From Saksenaea vasiformis B4078 (Eukaryota; Mucoromycota; Mucoromycetes; Mucorales; Saksenaeaceae), in contig JNDT01002364.1 in assembly GCA_000697055.1 (NCBI GenBank), positions 62,001 through 126,000 on the forward strand: a stretch of DNA of 64,000 nucleotides, given 5' to 3'. Numbering within the stretch: position 1 is the stretch's first letter; each line of letters begins with the position of its first letter. The notes under the pieces were generated by a model, which saw only the letters and a program-made list of their open reading frames with translations, did no database searches and had not been told where the DNA came from. Shown in pieces: positions 59,706-64,000 of this stretch. A program made the position numbers and the translations under genes.

Positions 59706-62146
59706 ATGAGTTCCTACAGTGCTAAAGAGCAATTATCGTCTAATGTAATAAGAGAAGCGCATTTCCTATTATATATGCGGTTATCTAACACTTTCAACAG
59801 CTTAGTCAGTTCTTGACGTATGACGTTGTCACCCGATGCACTCGAGGTCTCCATTTTGATGGATACATCGCCGAGCACTCTGCAATAGAAATTGGAGAGG
59901 GAAAGCATAAAATTTTAAAACTGCTTCATGAATACTCTTGCGAAAAGCCATTCATAGAACAGACGTATACGAAGGCCATCGAGGCAAATAACCTTATGGA
60001 CATATTGATGGATGACAGCTTCCGCAAGTTGCCACCTAGAGAGTCCGCTTATGATGTTGCTGCTAAATCCAGTTTCTATGCACGTAAAGAGAACCAGAAA
60101 CCTTTTGCAAATGATACCGTGGAATACGCCGCCTCTTACTTTTCATGGGGAGAAGTAAGGAACCAGACAAATTTTCCCAGAGTGGCATAGCTAAAAAGGT
60201 AGTCGGATCAGGTGCACCTGTCTTCCAAAATCTCCGAGCAACTACTCATTTCAAGCAAGCTATACAAGATGCGTTGAAGGAAGACACCAACGAAAAGAAG
60301 TACGAAGGACTTCAAACTGTGTTTGGACGATTCGGTTATTACTACCCATCAAAAATTTTACTTGGTACTCTGTTTCTCAGACACAGCTGAAGTTAAGTTT
60401 CTGCTCATTTAGGTGGACTGCTCGCTTGTAAGAAAGAGAGTTCAAAGACACAGAATGGAAACGAGTGTGGATTGGAGAACAGGCAATCCAGCGGACACAT
60501 AGCGGAGAACGTTACAAACGCAATCAAAAATCACAAATATTGGAAAATCATGGGTAACTTTCATTTCGTATCTGTAATAGCAACTAGATCAACTTGCGAT
60601 AGGTGGTGATCCCGGAGTATTTTTCGTGAATGGACTAGAAAATTGGAAGGAAACGACAAAACTCGACGCAGCAATTATACAGTTCAAAGACGCAAAGCCG
60701 CTGTATCATATCCTCGACGATTTTGAGCGTCTTCAAGTGGAACGAGTCTATGACAAGGCATTTTCCGATAGCGAACCAGCGCACGCTATAGAAAAGCGCC
60801 CCACAGACTCTTTCGAGGGGTGTGGCGAAAGAGAGAGGGACGTGCGCGATAAAATCGAATGCAGGAATTGGTTGCCAGTTCTAAATCAGAGCAGCAACAG
60901 AGCGATGGATAATGGACATGAAAAATTGCAAAATGAATCTGAGAAAGAAATACTCAGCGACAAGTTTCCCAATAGGAATGGCGATACCAACAATATTAAC
61001 GTAGACAGGGAAGCTGTGTGTCAAGGAAGTAAAGAAATACAAAAAGATCCGCACGACGTACCCAGCTATGAAAGCAATTTGCGCAGAGACCGGCAAGACG
61101 TTGATCTGAAGACATACGCGCCCAATCGAAGAAACAGATCTAGGTTATTCAAACATCTCTTTGGGTTCTATCCTGGAAGTGGGCCGAAAAGAATCATTAA
61201 CACAGAGTCATGGCAAAAAGCAGCAAATAGAGGGGTTCAATATTCGCAATCCATTCTTGGAGATATCTATAGATATGAAAAGGAAGACATCGACGAAGCA
61301 ATTGAATGGTACCAAAGAGCCGCAGTTCAAGGAAATATACATGCACAAATCCAACTTGGACACATTTACAGATGGGACAGGAAAGACATCGACCACGCAA
61401 TTGAATGGTACCAAAGAGCAGCAGATCAAGAAAATAGAGATGCACAAACCCGACTTGGAGATATTTACATGGATGAAAAGAAAGAATTCGAAAAAGCGAC
61501 TGAATGGTATCAAAAAGCGGTGGATAAACAAGATATATATAATGATGAATGGCATAAAAAAGCTGCGGATAAACGAGATATATATAATGACGAACATGAA
61601 GTAAAGATATATGCTCAACGGAGACTTGCAGACACTCTGACCAGAGTTGGAGATATGTACAGAGATGGAGACGGAGTGAAGAAAGACATGAACAAGGCAA
61701 CTGAATGCTATAAAGAATTGATAGATCGAGGGAACGTAGATGGTAAATGGAGACTTCAAGATGCACAGAACAAACTTGGAGACATGTATAGAGATGGGGA
61801 TGGAAAGAAAAAAGATCTGATCAAGGCAATTGAATGGTACAAAGAAGCAATGAGTTATGGAAGTTGGATTGCGCAATGGAAACTCGAAGATTCGCAAACC
61901 GAAGTTGGGGATATGTACAGAGATGGGGATGGAGTGATTCAAGACATCGTAAAGGCGATTGAATGGTACGAGAAAGCGGCAGAGCAAGGGAACTGGAATG
62001 CGCGACAGAGACTTGGAGTCGCGCAAACGAAGCTTGGGGATATGTACAGAAATGGAGATGGGATGGAGAAAGACATATACAAAGCAATGGAATTGTATGA
62101 GAAAGCGGCATATAAAGGAAATTGGGATGCGCAATGCAGACTTTAG
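59706..62146 (+). CDS. Sel1-repeat protein with unknown N-terminal domain, cut short by a stop
   Basis: Exons 59706-59744, 59801-60154, 60199-60364, 60413-60553 and 60603-62146 join in phase to 747 codons. The N-terminal ~330 residues form a domain I cannot name but recall from large fungal families: 'GLHFDGYIAEHSAIEIGEG', 'VFGRFGYYYPSKILLGG' and 'WKIMGGDPGVFFVNGLENWK'. From residue ~515 come Sel1-like repeats of about 36 aa ('ILGDIYRYEKEDIDEAIEWY', 'LGHIYRWDRKDIDHAIEWYQ'), seven before the TAG at 62144. Sel1 arrays form alpha-solenoids for protein contacts. The stop falls inside a repeat ('CRL*DEQIKLGDMY'), and nine more repeats follow it. This is therefore a truncated product or a young pseudogene. 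The 44-nt intron at 60155-60198 is the shortest accepted here. Confidence 0.7.
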
Positions 62147-63081
62147 GATGAACAAATCAAACTTGGTGATATGTACAGAGATGAAAAGAAAGACATGAAC
62201 AAAGCAAGTGAATGGTATGAAAAAGCAGCGAGTAAAGGAAATAGTAAAGTAGAAATCATGCTTGGACATATATATTGTTCCGGAGAAGAAGTGCAGAAAG
62301 ACCTGGACAAGGCACTGGAATGGTACCAAAAGCGGCAGAACAAGGAGATGAATGGGCACAATGCCAACTTGGGGATATTTACAGAAATGAAAAGAAAGAT
62401 ATTGACAAAGCAATTGAATGGTACCAGAAAGCTGCAGATAATGGAAACGAAGTTGCGCAAGCGAAACTTGGGAGTATTTACGGAAATGAAAAGGAAGATA
62501 TTGACAAAGCAATTGAATGGTACCAAAAGTCGGCAGAACGTGGAAATGCAATTGCGCAAGTGGGACTTGGGAGTATTTACGGATACAGAAATGGAGACAT
62601 CGACAAAGCAATTGAATGGTACCAGAAAGCGGCAGAACAAGGAGATGAATGGGCACAATCCCAACTTGGGGATATTTACAGAAAAGAAAAGAAAGACTTC
62701 GACATGGCAATTGAAGTGTACGAAAAATGGGCAGATCGCGGAGATGAAAAAGCGCGACATAGACTTGGAGATATTTACAGATACGGGAAGAGAAACATCG
62801 ACAAAGCAATTGAAGTGTATGAAAAACGGGCAGATCGCGGAGATGAACATGCGCAAATAGAACTTGGGAATATTTACCGAGACGAAAAGGGAGACATCGA
62901 GAAAGCAATCGAACGGTACCAAAAAGCGGCTGACCAAGGAAATGAAGATGCGCAAATGCAACTTGGTAATATTTACAGAGAAGAAATGCAAGACATTGAC
63001 AAAGCAATTGAATGGTACCAGAAAGCAGCAGATCAAGGAGATACTTTGGCGCGAGACGCACTTCATGGTTTAAAGAGATAA
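62147..63081 (+). pseudogene. Detached 3' part of the Sel1-repeat gene
   Basis: The reading frame of the upstream gene continues after the TAG ('IKLGDMYRDEKKDMNKASEW') until about 62330. There one A is missing in 'taccaaaagcgg' compared with sister repeats 'taccaaaaagcgg', and the frame moves by -1. From there to the stop at 63079-63081 repeats are intact: 'QLGDIYRNEKKDIDKAIEWY', 'LGSIYGNEKEDIDKAIEWYQ', 'LGNIYRDEKGDIEKAIERYQ'. Nine repeats in total follow the stop. Together with the upstream part the ancestral product would have about 16 Sel1 repeats in roughly 1060 codons. Confidence 0.75.
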
Positions 63082-63419
63082 CCCTGGACAATTATTAGAA
63101 ATAAAAGCGTTCTGTTTTTCCCGTAGTCTCTCTTTTTTTCTCCTTTCTTGGATTAAGGTATTCTATTTGTAGGCCTTTTTCACACTCTTCATTCTTTAAT
63201 CAACAATACGAGCGGTTACATAAAGAGGAGAGAACCGCTGGATAACGACCAGTTTCGTTGAATCTGGCTGTCGATACGGATTATAAGGCAGAAGTGATTT
63301 GGCTGACATTCATGACGAAACTCCGCCGAGGGGGGTAACGTCGAAGAGCAGTCCCTTTGGAAAACAACAAACGGAAACTCCCATTATCTTTCCTCCCCAC
63401 TCTCACGATAAAAACGAAC
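63082..63419. other. Spacer: Sel1-gene 3' flank and NDUFB2 promoter
   Basis: 338 bp without a gene. It contains a 'aataaaagcg' polyadenylation-like site near 63101 and a pyrimidine-rich stretch (63115-63150). Confidence 0.5.
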
Positions 63420-63669
63420 ATGGCTGGGGCAGCTGCTTTTGGTTTCCATCCTCATTTTGCCGGCTTCTGGCATCGTTTCACTGGCAAGGCATTGGGTGCT
63501 AGCATGTGGTTCTGGATGATGTACCGTGCCAAACAAGATGGACCCGTGCTTTTGGTATGCAACCGACACGCGTGAATGAAGGAGCATGAAGTATTGATAT
63601 GAATTTTTATAGGGTCTGAGACATCCTTGGGATCATCACCATGACGAAGGTCACGCTGAAGAACATTAA
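63420..63669 (+). CDS. NADH:ubiquinone oxidoreductase subunit NDUFB2 homologue
   Basis: A supernumerary membrane-arm subunit of mitochondrial complex I. Exons 63420-63554 and 63613-63669 give only 63 aa: 'MAGAAAFGFHPHFAGFWHRF', 'TGKALGASMWFWMMYRAKQD', 'GPVLLGLRHPWDHHHDEGHA', ending EEH. The single transmembrane segment with 'MWFW' and the 'YRAKQDGP..LG.RHPW' motif match the plant and fungal form of this subunit, with a His/Asp/Glu tail. Such a short gene is easily missed because the second exon has 18 codons. It converges on the helicase gene, 90 bp between stops. Confidence 0.9.
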
Positions 63670-63759
63670 ACAACTAAAGACAATAAATCCCCGGGTTTAC
63701 ACATAGATACGAAAGCCAAACAAAAAGAAAAAGAACTCGTGTTACTCTACTCTTTCTAT

Positions 63760-64000
63760 CTACCTATTGTTGAAGTACCGTGGTGCAGCCAATGGTAGCC
63801 ACGCAGACTGAATAGCCGACACGCCACGCACATAATGTTTCGTTGTGAAGACCTAACGATAAACATTTAGCTATAAAGACAAAGGGTGATCATGCCGTTC
63901 CGATCCTTACCAGTTCATTGTACATGATGCCTTCTACACGTTTTCCAAACATGGCGGATCCAGGATGGATTTTCACCAGCTGGCTGCCTGCCACGCTTTT
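63760..64000 (-). CDS. DEAH-box RNA helicase, C-terminal fragment
   Basis: Only the end of the gene is inside the window: exon 63911 to beyond 64000 and last exon 63852-63760. The joined reading 'QLVKIHPGSAMFGKRVEGIM', 'YNELVFTTKHYVRGVSAIQS', 'AWLPLAAPRYFNNR' is the OB-fold C-terminus typical of DEAH/DHX helicases (IHP.S..F ... Y.ELV.TTK.Y.R.V). The subfamily (DHX33/35/37- or Prp-type) cannot be settled from 60 residues. Phase is 0 across the 58-nt intron. Confidence 0.85.

Noticed and set aside
61208..63091. Very long minus-strand open frames (627 and 307 codons) opposite the Sel1 repeats
   Set aside because: They are the mirror of a repeated coding unit rich in codons whose complement has no stops. 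The translation (repeated 'FLVPFNCFVDVF') has no protein character, while the plus strand gives clean Sel1 repeats.

Overview
The window reads as nuclear DNA of a filamentous fungus, most likely Mucoromycota, order Mucorales. The genes are eukaryotic, with many short GT-AG introns (mostly 45-75 nt). They include fungal hallmarks: an ATP sulfurylase with an APS-kinase-like tail, a Zn2Cys6 regulator and a class I myosin with an SH3 tail. The accessory stretches carry debris of multicopy protein families that I recall as typical of mucoralean genomes. Genus cannot be fixed from the sequence. I rebuilt gene models by hand from exon phase, splice motifs and family similarity; each complete model sums to a multiple of three.

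Layout. 1-3.9 kb: three diverged copies of a repeat, two of them flanking a decayed multicopy gene. 3.9-5.9 kb: a mitochondrial enoyl-CoA/methylglutaconyl-CoA hydratase and a divergent small unknown gene. 5.9-8.3 kb: gene relics. 8.3-24 kb: a dense core with mitochondrial aspartate aminotransferase, a cytochrome b5-acyl-CoA dehydrogenase fusion, a single-chain Fe-S L-serine dehydratase, ribosomal proteins uL23 and eS12, a two-RRM Pumilio protein, an atypical SDR protein and ATP sulfurylase. 24-27.6 kb: an accessory island with a broken Crypton/Ndc10-type recombinase, a pogo-like MITE with TA target duplication and a 22-bp periodic array. 27.6-33.9 kb: a Zn2Cys6 factor with a 7-nt micro-exon, an acid-rich unknown protein and pyruvate dehydrogenase E1 alpha. 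33.9-37.9 kb: AT-rich and gene-poor, with one tRNA-Val(AAC). 37.9-55.8 kb: a second housekeeping block with a ZNF277 homologue, a Pep12-type syntaxin, Rpf1, Rab geranylgeranyltransferase beta, a LARP7-like La protein, CCT theta, H2A.Z and myosin I. 55.8-59.7 kb: relics including an IS630/Tc1-mariner transposase. 59.7-63.1 kb: a Sel1-repeat gene broken by a stop codon and a frameshift. 63.4-64 kb: the complex I subunit NDUFB2 and the C-terminus of a DEAH-box helicase.

The core genes are functionally mixed but strongly alternating in strand. Convergent neighbours share very short 3' spacers (26, 71, 69 and 90 bp) and divergent neighbours share short promoters (68, 174 and 200 bp). Several genes act in mitochondria: AAT, AUH-like hydratase, PDH E1 alpha, NDUFB2 and probably the serine dehydratase, whose product pyruvate is the PDH substrate. 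No operon-like pathway cluster, CRISPR array, rRNA gene or integrated virus was seen.
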